A DNA stretch of 60,000 nt from Symsagittifera roscoffensis. Its lineage: Eukaryota > Xenacoelomorpha > Acoela > Convolutidae. The stretch spans positions 49,904,233 through 49,964,232 of the forward strand of contig NC_087067.1 in the NCBI RefSeq assembly GCF_963678635.1, read 5' to 3'. Numbering within the stretch: position 1 is the first letter of the stretch; every line of letters begins with the position of its first letter. A program made the translations under genes and the position numbers. The notes under the pieces are model-generated. The model made no database searches. It was not told where the DNA came from and was given only the letters and a program-made list of their open reading frames with translations. Positions 20,730-32,239 of this stretch are shown piece by piece.

Positions 20730-22229
20730 GTATTGAAGAGAATGGGGCTCTAACAACTTTTTATTAGTTTTTAGTGTTTTTTTTTAAGTTTTATGTTTTT
20801 GTTTCTTTTTTTTTCTGTGGTTGATGAATTTTGGCCTGTTTTATATCGGCTTATTGGCCTCATAATTCGTAGTTTGTTGAGCCTGTTTGTGTGTATTGAG
20901 GGTAATGGAAGATAAACATTTTTTTATTAGTTTTTAAGTTTTTTTTTGAATTTTTTTCGGCTTAAAAGGTTTCCTCTCAGGTCTTTTCGGCTTGTTTACA
21001 ACTCGGTAAATCTTCTTCTAACTCTATTTCTACCTTATATTGTATTGGTGTGAGTTTTTGATACTTTTTTTTCGTTTTGATACATTTCGGCATTTTGATT
21101 TTTTTCTCGATTTTATCGGTTTAGTGGCGATTTTACCGATTTAGTGGCGCCTTTGTGTTCGAAATTTATGTGATTTGTTTTGGGTCTACTTCGGTTTTTT
21201 CAGCTGATTTTCGTCTGCATTGATTTTAATCAGATTTAGTATCCGATCCATTTTCATTTTAACTGTAACTTCACATTTAACAGCTCTGATTTTTGGTTAG
21301 TTGTATCTGCACAATCACCTCATATTGCGTGTTTTTAAGGGTGACAATAATGTACTAACTCCGAGTTTCAGATATTTACAGCTGAAGTTTTTATAAAATT
21401 AATTTGGGGTTCGTCTGAACGTTTGTAGTGTTGACTCGGTTTTGACTCGAAATTATCTCTGGCCGTTTTGTTTCAAGACATGTATCTTTCGATTGGAAAT
21501 TTAATTTTTGAGACAAACGTATTAAATTTTTGGAATAGTCGGTCTTTTCCGGTATCTTTTCAAGGAATTTTTCGTCTACGAGGTTTTCGTCTCAATTTCT
21601 GTCTGCTAGCTTGCCATACAATGCTTTTGATGTATCGCAAGTAGTGTGAAACTCCGCTTAGTTTCTGTGCGGAAGGAAAATCACGAGGACACTGAATCAG
21701 TAGCTGCTGGTTGTTATAGTGCGCAAAAAGGTTCAAATAATTGACAGTAAAAAATACATCTGATACAATTTTTCAAGTGAACTTTTGTTTCAGGTTATTT
21801 TTGAATGTTTAAAGAAATTTATGTGGAATAAAATTTTTTTTTATTGGTCCAGTTTTCTGAATTGGGTTAATTGTATCATAAAAGTGTCAAATCATAAACT
21901 GTTCTTGAAACTCCAAGAGCATAGATGCCATTTTGAAATTTAAAGTTTTCCAACAAATCAGTGTTTTTGTTGTTTCCTTGCGTTTATGGATTAATTTCCC
22001 ACTTTCTGTTAGCTATGTTTTTAAGAGTGATTTGTAGAAATAATTTTTAATTGTGCAAAACGTCCTTTCGAAACTGAAGCCCCTTGGTTTGAAGCCTTTA
22101 AGCGACAACCATTGAATTGTTTTATGGCTGCTTAAAAATCAAGGTTGAAAGGGTTTCAACATGAACTAACCCTCCATGTTGTTCGACCTAGTTTCTTATG
22201 GTACCCGGATAGTAGCTGATGGTGCCGCG
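20730..22229. other. Non-coding, old repeats
   Basis: No exon. About 21598-21665 is a diverged R7 3' end (GCTAGCTTGCCAT-like text, GTATCGCAAGTAGTG, ACTCCGCTTAG). About 21780-22030 carries weak R1 text. Confidence 0.4.
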
Positions 22230-22346
22230 CTGGTATTTGAACTGAGATTAAAATTTTGCATATTCGTCTTTGACACGAAGTGAACCTGAACTGGATTGGA
22301 ATTTAAAGACGGATATGCAAAACTTTGTTCTTAGTTCAAATACCAG
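22230..22346. repeat. Short inverted repeat
   Basis: CTGGTATTTGAACTGAGA at the left and its near-complement (TTAGTTCAAATACCAG) at the right, with TTTTGCATAT..CGTCTTT also paired. Arms are about 47 bases with a small unpaired centre. Probably a tiny foldback MITE; no target duplication found. Confidence 0.6.
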
Positions 22347-23409
22347 CAGGATCACTCCTCGTGTCAGATTGAAATCGAAATTAGAGCTGAAATGAAAATG
22401 ATCTGTATAACTAGGAATAAACCGACCCTGCAGAAACGAAAAAAAAAATAGTTATGCGCTTTCTTGTGGAAGATCACCTTTCTTGTGTTAAGTTACTTTT
22501 TCTTTCCTTTAGTATACGAGTCATACACATTTCTATCAAACATTAGCAAACTATAAAGCAGCCAGGAAGGCGATTCGTTTTGCTTCAAACGCATTGTTTA
22601 TTGGCCTCGCGAACCTCATTAGTTCGACAGGTTGAATTTACCGCCTCGTGAACAAAGCATATGACATCAAGCACCCTAGTTTTTTTCGATGGCCGGAATT
22701 TACCGTAAAAAAGCTTTGTTCATGGTATCCGCAGTCATTCACATCAGTTCGTGGACTAAATGTGAATTATAGTTCATATGGAGTTTGATATTGTGAATCT
22801 TCGCTCCTCGTTAAATCCTTTGTAGTTCATTGCATTATCTGTAGGCAGCGCAAAGTAACAACTGTCAAGCTTCAGATTGCAAAAATTGTAGTTACACGAC
22901 CCAGGTATTGCTAGTCATTCTTCGCGAAATATGGGATAGAATATTTTGGACAGTTTCACGTCTCAATCAGAAGAAGTTCTGAAAAGCGATGGTGCTTCTG
23001 TTTTCCTGTATAACCACATGGTCTATACTTAGTGAGATTGTTTCATCCATTGATAAAATCTCGTGCATAATTTCGATCGAAATGTACTTTCTCAGTCATT
23101 TGGTTATTTAGTCCGATAATGGCAACAACTAATAGCCGAAAAAGATTTTCTTGCACGCAAAAGCACAGCTTGGCACAAAGTCTGAAATGGAAAGTTAACC
23201 CACCTGTTGCTTTAGCGGTTAGCCGAGCACTGAGTTCTATGAACTCAATTTGAGTGCGTTGGCTTCGCGAGTACGCACCAATATGAATAAGCGCAGATAG
23301 TGCACGGGGATAGGGATATATTTTTTTGAGAACGCGCGATTTTGAATCTTGATTGTAAATAAACGCACGCAGCCCATGGGTTTTTTTGCTTTTTGACACG
23401 CATTGAGAC
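22347..23409. other. Non-coding
   Basis: No gene recognised. The minus-strand 118-codon frame at 23043-23399 has no family resemblance and adjoins the hAT insertion. Confidence 0.35.
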
Positions 23410-23938
23410 CAGTGAATTGACCGCTTATGAAAAAGCCGCTTTTTGCCGCTTCCGCTTTTTTCGAAGCCGCTTTTCGCTTTTACCGCTTTTCTAAATTATA
23501 GATCTCCGCTTTTTAAGAAAACAAACAAGGAAATATTAATTGAATTAAATCAATGAGTTTTAAGTACAGAAGATTCTCGAGAACTTTTGCGCCCAAGCGA
23601 TTACGTTTTTTTGAGAGAATGTTTCCGCTGGTAGAAAAAAAGTCTCTCGACACTACCTGTGTCAGGGCTCACAGAAAGTGCGTTGAAAACAAAGTTTTGT
23701 ATGCTTCCTGGATAAGTCGACCAAAAATGAAGTGGGTTGTTGATTTTGACAATGGGAGAGAATAAGTAACTCGACAAGCGCTCTGCAACATTTTTACGTG
23801 TGAATAATAGCTTTTCTGAAAATGAGTCGCGCTTTTAGCGCTTTTCTGCCGCTTTTACAAAAATCATTCCGCTTTCGCTTATTTCAACTGGTTTACCGCT
23901 TTTTCCGGCCGCTTCCGCTTAAAGCGGTCGATTCACTG
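23410..23938. mobile_element. hAT-type MITE with 8-bp duplication ATTGAGAC
   Basis: The ends are CAGTGAATTGACCGCTT and the complement of CAGTGAATCGACCGCTT: 17 bases with one mismatch, starting CAGTG as many hAT ends do. The exact 8-base repeat ATTGAGAC lies on both sides (23402-23409 and 23939-23946). Both subterminal zones hold many CCGCTTTT motifs, mostly in one orientation, likely transposase binding sites. The 70-codon frame inside (23553-23765) has no known domain. Confidence 0.9.
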
Positions 23939-24644
23939 ATTGAGACTTATAATTGTGGAAAAATATTATAACACACTTAGCTATTTAGCGACCGAACGTA
24001 ATTCTCGAACCGGTGTTTGCTCTTCGGGGATGGAGGGTGTTCGCACTTAAACTATCACGTCAGATGGTGAGAAACTATCAGGTCAGAAAATTTAAAACAG
24101 ACGGTTTTGTTGTTTAACTGAAAAGTTCAAATATCAAAATGGTTTTCGTCCTTGTATTAGTTTTTCAACCAAAGTGGTCAACATTTTTTGTCGGTTTTTT
24201 GTTTATTATCAAATTCAGCAACGATTGACTTTTATACCAGATTATATTTGTGTTGGACATGGCCTTCTAATAGTTTTACTAGCAGATGAAGGAGACCGCA
24301 TCCTCAGGGACAAGCATCAAAAGACTATCGTAGAAATAGATTTTATGAACTAATTGTTTTTTGTTTTGTTTCAGATTATTATGAAACGCACATTGTTTTC
24401 AAGCTCTATTCATAACTAATATGCTTATGTACACTAATGGTTTTTGCACAAACTTTCCTGCGTTTCTTTCAATGTGCGCCAAGCATCTATGGTATACTAC
24501 AGTTTATATCTGCATATTTTGTCATAGTTTCTTCTACAGCGTAAATGCATCTATTCGTAATGCGAACCTCAAAACTTAAAGGATTCAACTTGTAGCTAAT
24601 ATTTCTATTTCTTTCTCTGAAGTTTCATTTAATTCTAATCAGCA
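23939..24644. other. Non-coding, upstream of the membrane protein gene
   Basis: No exon is certain. Possible acceptors TTCTAATCAG (ends about 24641) and AATTTACAG (about 24659) near the ATG would allow a 5' UTR intron. Confidence 0.35.
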
Positions 24645-25646
24645 ATGAATAATTTACAGCAATCTAATTTCGGTCATTTCCTAGTCATGACAGGGTTCCA
24701 ACTAATCAATTGGGGAAGTTGCACGCTTTTTTTCCTTTTATGGAAAAAATACCTCGCTTCTCACGTTCCCGCGGAATGTTACTTCATACCAGTTTTACTT
24801 GTTCACGACGCACTGACGTTTGCGTGCGGGTTACTCTTGAAAAAGTTTAAATTAAACGCTATTTTGGATGACTTAATTAAAAATACAACTTACGTCTGTC
24901 TCAAAATTGTGACCTCTATTCTGATTTTTACACTGTTGTTTATTTATCCCGTCTATGTATTTCTTCCTATGCTTCTCTTTCGTGTAATTTTTATCAACTT
25001 ACTGCCGTTCAGTTTAGACGTGCGTTGCTGTCGATTGGTTCATACCGGGAACTGGAAATCTGCTCGTCAAATTTCTGGGTCGGTTTTGACTGCATGTTTT
25101 ATAGTCGGGTTGTTTTTCGTGTACTTCGAAGCTTCAATTGCTTACTTTCGGTCATCACATTTCTTAGGACCAATAGTCCTCGGGTTATTTCTGCTCACAG
25201 GATTTTTGCGCCCTAATATGGAATGGATTGACCTCAATGAAACTGAAGGGAGCTTGGTTACCAAGAGTTACTTCAACCATGCAGCTCCTATGAGTTTGGC
25301 ACGTATTGCAGTTCTCATCCCTGTAGTATACGACAATGAACCAATTTACAAATACGCAATTTATTCTAAAGAAATAATACTTCTAGGAATTCTACTGCTA
25401 TTGAGCAATGCTACAAATCACGAACTAGCCTCGACAAGATTGACGAGGAATACAAAAATAGGGACACTTTCACTAGTCATGAGGTGTTTGATGCTGATGT
25501 CAACAATTATTATCCTCGAGGGATGGAAGGAGTATAATTTTCTATACACTCTGGGCGCAGTTGTTCTTGTTTCGCTATCTAGTGTAAATGAAGATGAAAA
25601 AAATAATTTGTCATCGGTTATTGGAATGCTGAATGTTCTAGGTTGA
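24645..25646 (+). CDS. Multi-pass membrane protein, family not recognised (copy 1)
   Basis: A 333-residue single-exon frame, much longer than any chance frame in the window. I count eight or nine hydrophobic segments: about residues 11-32, 43-62, 83-120 (probably two), 145-168, 171-188, 220-236, 243-257, 274-294 and 300-315. Basic loops follow some of them. The pattern F-x-P-x-x-x-x-D in segment 2 (YFIPVLLVHD) recalls small TMEM185/TMEM60-type proteins. This is only a loose resemblance and I assign no function. There is no signal peptide apart from the first segment. The only intronless long gene in an intron-rich neighbourhood could be a retrogene, or the last exon of a gene with an upstream intron. 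The ATG at 24645 is the first in frame. From the seventh codon on, it is repeated in the tandem copy 2368 bp downstream. Confidence 0.75.
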   Translation: MNNLQQSNFGHFLVMTGFQLINWGSCTLFFLLWKKYLASHVPAECYFIPVLLVHDALTFACGLLLKKFKLNAILDDLIKNTTYVCLKIVTSILIFTLLFIYPVYVFLPMLLFRVIFINLLPFSLDVRCCRLVHTGNWKSARQISGSVLTACFIVGLFFVYFEASIAYFRSSHFLGPIVLGLFLLTGFLRPNMEWIDLNETEGSLVTKSYFNHAAPMSLARIAVLIPVVYDNEPIYKYAIYSKEIILLGILLLLSNATNHELASTRLTRNTKIGTLSLVMRCLMLMSTIIILEGWKEYNFLYTLGAVVLVSLSSVNEDEKNNLSSVIGMLNVLG

Positions 25647-26247
25647 TATAGCGATTTCTGAAAATGTTATTTTGTCAATCTTTATGTATGGGGGCTATTC
25701 TCATGCCCGAAGGACTGAATATGCGAAAAACTTGTAGGCGAAGGACCGAAAACAAAATTAGCCGAACGTCAATTTTTAAAAAGAATCAATCGCCATTCAA
25801 ATAAAATGAATTAAATGAAGCACAAAAAAATGAATTAAGCGAAACCCTTGAAATATAAAACTTGTTGAAATTGGGCGGCGGTCAGTGACAATTTGAAGGT
25901 TTGGCATATTTCTGCCGCTTTTACATTCGGCCAATATCAATATTAAGTCCCTGGAAATAATTACTTTCTTTCAGATTTTCACTCTTTCTTTCCAAATTTT
26001 AGATTACTGAAATCTGATTGGCTGATTTTTATTTTCGCGCATTTGGTCCTTGGTGTATGAGGGATTCCACCTTTATGTATGTGTGTGATTAATATGGTGC
26101 AATTTCTAGTAGCACTGCTGAATGTGTTAGATTTTAGAATTAATTAGCAACAAAAAGTAATAGTTACAATCGTTTGCTGACGGTACATATGTTCGTCGTA
26201 ATGGCTTCCTGGCAATAATGAGTTTAAGAGTCAATTAGAAATTCTTT

Positions 26248-26371
26248 GCATCTAATGAGAAATTCTTTGCAATTCTTTTTTCCATCACTAAAAGTGTAGA
26301 GAAAAATTTGCATCTAATGAGAAATTCTTTGCAATTCTTTTTTCCATCACTAAAAGTGTAGAGAAAAACGT
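26248..26371. repeat. 62-bp direct repeat, two copies
   Basis: Two adjacent copies of a 62-base unit (starts 26248 and 26310) containing GCATCTAATGAGAAATTC and CCATCACTAAAAGTGTAG. It is present again at 28616-28739 in the second 2368-bp unit. Confidence 0.9.
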
Positions 26372-26712
26372 CGTATTCGGGTGTGTAGTCGTTAATTTTT
26401 TCATTTTGAATGCAAAATCAGGTACTACAAATAATCAGCGGTATGGTTCGAGGAACAATACAGGGCCCAGAAGTGCCGCCTTTAAGTGATGACCCAACGC
26501 GCGATTTATACAGCAGCAAGTGGCACTAACTTACCCTCCCCATACAGATGTGCGCGGTTAGGAGTGATATACATTACACATTAAAGACCTTTCGAACTTG
26601 ATTCTAACGAACGGCTTTTAAAAAGTCGAGAAAAACCGGTTTGAAGTTTTTGCGTTTCCAATTTGGAGCGAGACTAGCGAGTGGGTTCGAGTTTCAAAGT
26701 GTCGTCTTGTTT

Positions 26713-26731
26713 CGCTTGCGAGTAGCAAGCG
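26713..26731. repeat. R6 hairpin motif
   Basis: CGCTTGC-GAGTA-GCAAGCG then TTATC. It is repeated exactly at 29081-29099 through the 2368-bp duplication. Confidence 0.7.
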
Positions 26732-26931
26732 TTATCAAATCGGAATATAGGCTTTTTTTCGTGTTTATAACTATTTTAACAAAATCATGTAAATCACTTG
26801 CCGCTATGCTGCTGACTATGCTGATATGTTGCTGACGTGCTCATTTTCATGAAAATTCAAATTTAACTACTGGGTGCAATGTTTGTTACTGGGAAATTTT
26901 TCAGAATTAAATTGATTTTTTTGTCGGCCTC

Positions 26932-28014
26932 ATGGATTTCGTCCCAACTTTTGCGGGATGTATCAAGTTTTTTAAAACCTTTCTATTCAATTATTACAAG
27001 TGTTTCAACTTGCTTTATAATAATTTCAAGTTTAATTTCGGTCATTTCCTAGTCATGACAGGGTTCCAACTAATCAATTGGGGAAGTTGCACGCTTTTTT
27101 TCCTTTTATGGAAAAAATACCTCGCTTCTCACGTTCCCGCGGAATGTTACTTCATACCAGTTTTACTTGTTCACGACGCACTGACGTTTGCGTGCGGGTT
27201 ACTCTTGAAAAAGTTTAAATTAAACGCTATTTTGGATGACTTAATTAAAAATACAACTTACGTCTGTCTCAAAATTGTGACCTCTATTCTGATTTTTACA
27301 CTGTTGTTTATTTATCCCGTCTATGTATTTCTTCCTATGCTTCTCTTTCGTGTAATTTTTATCAACTTACTGCCGTTCAGTTTAGACGTGCGTTGCTGTC
27401 GATTGGTTCATACCGGGAACTGGAAATCTGCTCGTCAAATTTCTGGGTCGGTTTTGACTGCATGTTTTATAGTCGGGTTGTTTTTCGTGTACTTCGAAGC
27501 TTCAATTGCTTACTTTCGGTCATCACATTTCTTAGGACCAATAGTCCTCGGGTTATTTCTGCTCACAGGATTTTTGCGCCCTAATATGGAATGGATTGAC
27601 CTCAATGAAACTGAAGGGAGCTTGGTTACCAAGAGTTACTTCAACCATGCAGCTCCTATGAGTTTGGCACGTATTGCAGTTCTCATCCCTGTAGTATACG
27701 ACAATGAACCAATTTACAAATACGCAATTTATTCTAAAGAAATAATACTTCTAGGAATTCTACTGCTATTGAGCAATGCTACAAATCACGAACTAGCCTC
27801 GACAAGATTGACGAGGAATACAAAAATAGGGACACTTTCACTAGTCATGAGGTGTTTGATGCTGATGTCAACAATTATTATCCTCGAGGGATGGAAGGAG
27901 TATAATTTTCTATACACTCTGGGCGCAGTTGTTCTTGTTTCGCTATCTAGTGTAAATGAAGATGAAAAAAATAATTTGTCATCGGTTATTGGAATGCTGA
28001 ATGTTCTAGGTTGA
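26932..28014 (+). CDS. Membrane protein, duplicated copy with a chimeric N-terminus
   Basis: This is copy 2 of the 24645 gene. The breakpoint removed the original ATG and first residues. The frame now runs upstream through the former 3' flank of copy 1 to an ATG at 26932, which adds about 34 new residues including a hydrophobic stretch (FFKTFLFNYYKCF). From FGHFLVMTGF onward the protein equals copy 1. It lacks the original 5' region, so expression is doubtful. It could be a promoterless pseudogene, a newborn chimeric gene reached by read-through, or an assembly artefact. Confidence 0.45.
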   Translation: MDFVPTFAGCIKFFKTFLFNYYKCFNLLYNNFKFNFGHFLVMTGFQLINWGSCTLFFLLWKKYLASHVPAECYFIPVLLVHDALTFACGLLLKKFKLNAILDDLIKNTTYVCLKIVTSILIFTLLFIYPVYVFLPMLLFRVIFINLLPFSLDVRCCRLVHTGNWKSARQISGSVLTACFIVGLFFVYFEASIAYFRSSHFLGPIVLGLFLLTGFLRPNMEWIDLNETEGSLVTKSYFNHAAPMSLARIAVLIPVVYDNEPIYKYAIYSKEIILLGILLLLSNATNHELASTRLTRNTKIGTLSLVMRCLMLMSTIIILEGWKEYNFLYTLGAVVLVSLSSVNEDEKNNLSSVIGMLNVLG

Positions 28015-29406
28015 TATAGCGATTTCTGAAAATGTTATTTTGTCAATCTTTATGTATGGGGGCTATTCTCATGCCCGAAGGACTGAATATGCGAAAAACT
28101 TGTAGGCGAAGGACCGAAAACAAAATTAGCCGAACGTCAATTTTTAAAAAGAATCAATCGCCATTCAAATAAAATGAATTAAATGAAGCACAAAAAAATG
28201 AATTAAGCGAAACCCTTGAAATATAAAACTTGTTGAAATTGGGCGGCGGTCAGTGACAATTTGAAGGTTTGGCATATTTCTGCCGCTTTTACATTCGGCC
28301 AATATCAATATTAAGTCCCTGGAAATAATTACTTTCTTTCAGATTTTCACTCTTTCTTTCCAAATTTTAGATTAGTGAAATCTGATTGGCTGATTTTTAT
28401 TTTCGCGCATTTGGTCCTTGGTGTATGAGGGATTCCACCTTTATGTATGTGTGTGATTAATATGGTGCAATTTCTAGTAGCACTGCTGAATGTGTTAGAT
28501 TTTAGAATTAATTAGCAACAAAAAGTAATAGTTACAATCGTTTGCTGACGGTACATATGTTCGTCGTAATGGCTTCCTGGCAATAATGAGTTTAAGAGTC
28601 AATTAGAAATTCTTTGCATCTAATGAGAAATTCTTTGCAATTCTTTTTTCCATCACTAAAAGTGTAGAGAAAAATTTGCATCTAATGAGAAATTCTTTGC
28701 AATTCTTTTTTCCATCACTAAAAGTGTAGAGAAAAACGTCGTATTCGGGTGTGTAGTCGTTAATTTTTTCATTTTGAATGCAAAATCAGGTACTACAAAT
28801 AATCAGCGGTATGGTTCGAGGAACAATACAGGGCCCAGAAGTGCCGCCTTTAAGTGATGACCCAACGCGCGATTTATACAGCAGCAAGTGGCACTAACTT
28901 ACCCTCCCCATACAGATGTGCGCGGTTAGGAGTGATATACATTACACATTAAAGACCTTTCGAACTTGATTCTAACGAACGGCTTTTAAAAAGTCGAGAA
29001 AAACCGGTTTGAAGTTTTTGCGTTTCCAATTTGGAGCGAGACTAGCGAGTGGGTTCGAGTTTCAAAGTGTCGTCTTGTTTCGCTTGCGAGTAGCAAGCGT
29101 TATCAAATCGGAATATAGGCTTTTTTTCGTGTTTATAACTATTTTAACAAAATCATGTAAATCACTTGCCGCTATGCTGCTGACTATGCTGATATGTTGC
29201 TGACGTGCTCATTTTCATGAAAATTCAAATTTAACTACTGGGTGCAATGTTTGTTACTGGGAAATTTTTCAGAATTAAATTGATTTTTTTGTCGGCCTCA
29301 TGGATTTCGTCCCAACTTTTGCGGGATGTATCAAGTTTTTTAAAACCTTTCTATTCAATTATTACAAGTGTTTCAACTTGCTTTATAATAATTTCAAGTT
29401 TAATTT

Positions 29407-29500
29407 ACCGTCCAGTGCATCTGGTGTAGAGGTAACGCATAAGTTTGAGACGACAAAGGCCTGTGGTTTTAATGCGGGCCGGGAGCTCGGTTTTCTTTTT
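29407..29500 (+). repeat. tRNA-derived SINE-like fragment
   Basis: CATCTGGTGTAGAGGTAACG looks like an A box region, and CCTGTGGTTTTAATGCGGGC sits where a B box would be (weak match), ending in GGGAGCTCGG. The order is that of a tRNA-type SINE head. It starts exactly at the end of the duplicated segment. Confidence 0.35.
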
Positions 29501-30054
29501 TTTTGCACCATCTTCTGTCTGTTTATTTTACTCCGTTTTGATCCAGTATCACGAATTCTCTTTTTCTAGATGTAGCATTATTTTATTTTTCTGAATACCA
29601 CCAGTGGAAGTACTTGAGTCACAAAACTTTCTTTTTTGAATTTTTTTGAAAAAATTGCTTCGTCGTTCAGTGCGCACGGAATTTTTAAATTTGCATTTAT
29701 TAGCGATTTTATGTCTAAGATCAATAAGAGTCAAATACTAAGATCAATAAGTTAAAAAAACCTAAATAAATTAAACTTGAAAAAGTTCTGTTTTTCATTT
29801 TTTTTTGTTTTTCCAATTTTTTCGTTCGAAGTTATCTTCTTGCAGGTCATGGTGTTTTAATCCTGTTATGTAGCAAGTGGCTCGAAGCTCAGCTGAGGTT
29901 TTGTTTAAAAACGATTATCATTCAAGAGAAGAAAGAATTAGTATTTCTTCAGGTAAATTCGTGTTGTTTTTAGCGCTTTTCAGTTTTTTTCATTTTGTTG
30001 GAGGTTCATTTTTCGAAGTTTGTTGTTTTCGATTATGCTTAGTTCACCAACGTT
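29501..30054. other. Non-coding
   Basis: No gene recognised; AT-rich with T runs. Confidence 0.35.
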
Positions 30055-31150
30055 CTACGCTTCTTTATTTTTATATCACACAACGCACAAAAAACTACTC
30101 AAATTATCAAGTAGAAAAATGTAGTTTTTTAATACATTTTCGTAAATTTTTTATTTATGAATGTGGTTTGAACTCAGTGCTACTTGCACAGCCACCGGCA
30201 TTTCTTGTTTCTTAACGCTTTTTTTCTTGCAAAATCAGGTAGCAAAGTAATCATCGGAATGGCTGCAGTGATATACCATCTTAAAGCACTGTTTGTCAAT
30301 CTAACGACATGCAAAAAGTTTTCTCCTGTCGGGAGAAACCAGTTTGAAAGTTTTGATTTAAGTCTAATTACTATTAAAAAAGCGATATGAAGATAAATTT
30401 TTTACTTAAGTCGGAAAAATTTAACGCTTCTATATTTTTGTATCGCACAGTGCTCAAAATCTACTCAAAATATCAGTACAAAAATGTAATTTTTTAATAC
30501 ATTTTCGTACTTTTTTTGTTTATGAATGTGGTTTGAACTCAGTGCTACTTGCACACCAACCGGCATTTCTTGTTTCTTAACGCTTTTTTCTTGCAAAATC
30601 AGGTAGCAAAGTAATCATCGGAATGGTTGCAGTGATATACCATCTTAAAGCACTGTTTGTCAATCTAACGACATGCAAAAAGTTTTCTCCTGTCGAGAGA
30701 AACCAGTTTGAAAGTTTTGATTTAAGTCTAATTACTATTAAAAAAGCGATATGAAGATAAAATTTTACTTAAGTCGGAAAAGTTTAACGCTTCTATATTT
30801 TTGTATCTCACAACGCACAAAAAACTACTCAAATAATCAGTGCAAAAATGTAATTTTTTAATACATTTTCGTACATTTTTTATTTATGAATGTGGTTTGA
30901 ACTCAGTGCTACTTGCTCACCAACCGGCATTTCTTGTTTCTTAACGCTTTTTTTGCAAAATCAGGTAGCAAAGTAATCATCGGAATGGTTGCAGTGATAT
31001 ACCATCTTAAAGCACTGTTTGTCAATCTAACGACATGCAAAAAGTTTTCTCCTGTCGAGAGAAACCAGTTTGAAAGTTTTGATTTAAGTCTAATTACTAT
31101 TAAAAAAAGCGATATGAAGATAAATTTTTACTCAAGTCGGAAAATGTAGT
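30055..31150. repeat. Three tandem copies of a 364-bp unit
   Basis: The marker ATGTGGTTTGAACTCAGTGC falls at 30161, 30526 and 30890, so the period is 364-365. Copies are about 95 percent alike by eye. Each unit includes GCAAAATCAGGTAGCAAAG and GTGATATACCATC, phrases that also occur singly at 3620, 26400 and 31855, so the unit comes from a dispersed family. The short open frames here (for example 30184-30390 and 30913-31149) are the same repeat. Confidence 0.85.
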
Positions 31151-32239
31151 TTTACTCCCATACAATTAATTTTAAAAGGGAATAAAAAGCAACTGGCTAT
31201 TCTTGATACATTTGAATGTTTTCTTTTTTTTTTCTAGCAGATTGGTCGTGTGGTATGGATTAAAAGGCTGTCTGTATATTTTTTCGACATTCAAGTAATT
31301 TTTGTTAAAAAACAAGAATAGCCAGTTGCAGTGCAAGTAGCACAGAAAGTTGCTGCCCTAAGGATTGAAGAAAAGAATTTAAGAAAAGTGATAAAAAAAT
31401 TAATTTTCATCTAGCGTATTGTTTTTTTTGTATACTGCATTTCCTGTTATTCTTTCTAGTAAGAAAAGATGACATCAGTTTCATGAGACGATATAAGAGC
31501 TAATTTGTTGTTTAAACGCACATTCTACTGCAAAATTTTTTTCATGTTTGTTTTAAGTTTACAACCATTGCGTGGCTTAAGCATTTTATCTATTTGTTCT
31601 AGGAGACAAGGTTTAAGGTTTTTTTTATGAATCCTTTTTCTGACTTATTATGTGTCTGCTTGAGATTTTTTGGGTTCTGTTTAATTGAAAGTGGCACGCA
31701 GTTCCGTTTTGCTTGTGTTTAATTTTTGATTTGTTTTTCAAGAAATTGTATTCAGATTTAGACATTTAAAGTATTGTTTCGACCATTGAAAATGGGAAGA
31801 AATTTTGTGTCCGGTTGCGTTCAAATTTTTTCTTCTTTTTTGTTTTCTATTATCTTCGCAAAATCAAGTACCTCAAATAGTTATCGGAGTGGGTCGAGTG
31901 ATTTACCAAGTTAATAATACCAAGAAATAATAGCCTCTTCTGTGTTGATTTGCAGAATTAAAAATTTTTCAAAAAATTTCCCAGTTTCGAAGAACTTATT
32001 TAAAATTTTGAAAATTTTAGAATTTTCATTCAATTTAGAACGATTAAAGCGATCGAGTAATTTTAGGTTCAGTTCATGATAAATTCAAATTTCTTTGCGT
32101 CTCTGCACACTTATCTAGAATCTGACAGGACCTGTTTTGTTTTCAAATAGGAAATTTTCTTGTTTTGAATTTAAAATATTATCTTTAAAATATTTTTAAT
32201 GCTTTGTGGACTGCAATTGGATCCTAAGCATTTGAAATT
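31151..32239. other. Non-coding, repeat debris
   Basis: A diverged further copy of the same dispersed family at about 31855-31925 (CGCAAAATCAAGTACC, GTGATTTACC) and a short repeat at 31313-31370 shared with 9895-9960. No gene. Confidence 0.4.

Larger units (their letters stand above)
24665..29406. repeat. Tandem duplication, period 2368 bp, two units
   Basis: Units 24665-27032 and 27033-29400 are the same base for base as far as I can compare by eye, except C at 26007 against G at the matching place. The breakpoints share TAATTT: at 24665-24670, at the centre (27033-27038) and at the end (29401-29406). This is what a duplication by microhomology leaves. Each unit includes the membrane protein frame, 2 kb of 3' sequence, one R6 hairpin and a 62-bp internal tandem repeat. 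Confidence 0.95.

Noticed and set aside
24645-28014. Calling the membrane protein a TMEM185/TMEM60 member or a receptor
   Set aside because: Only a loose F-x-P....D pattern is shared; without a profile search this is not enough to name a family.
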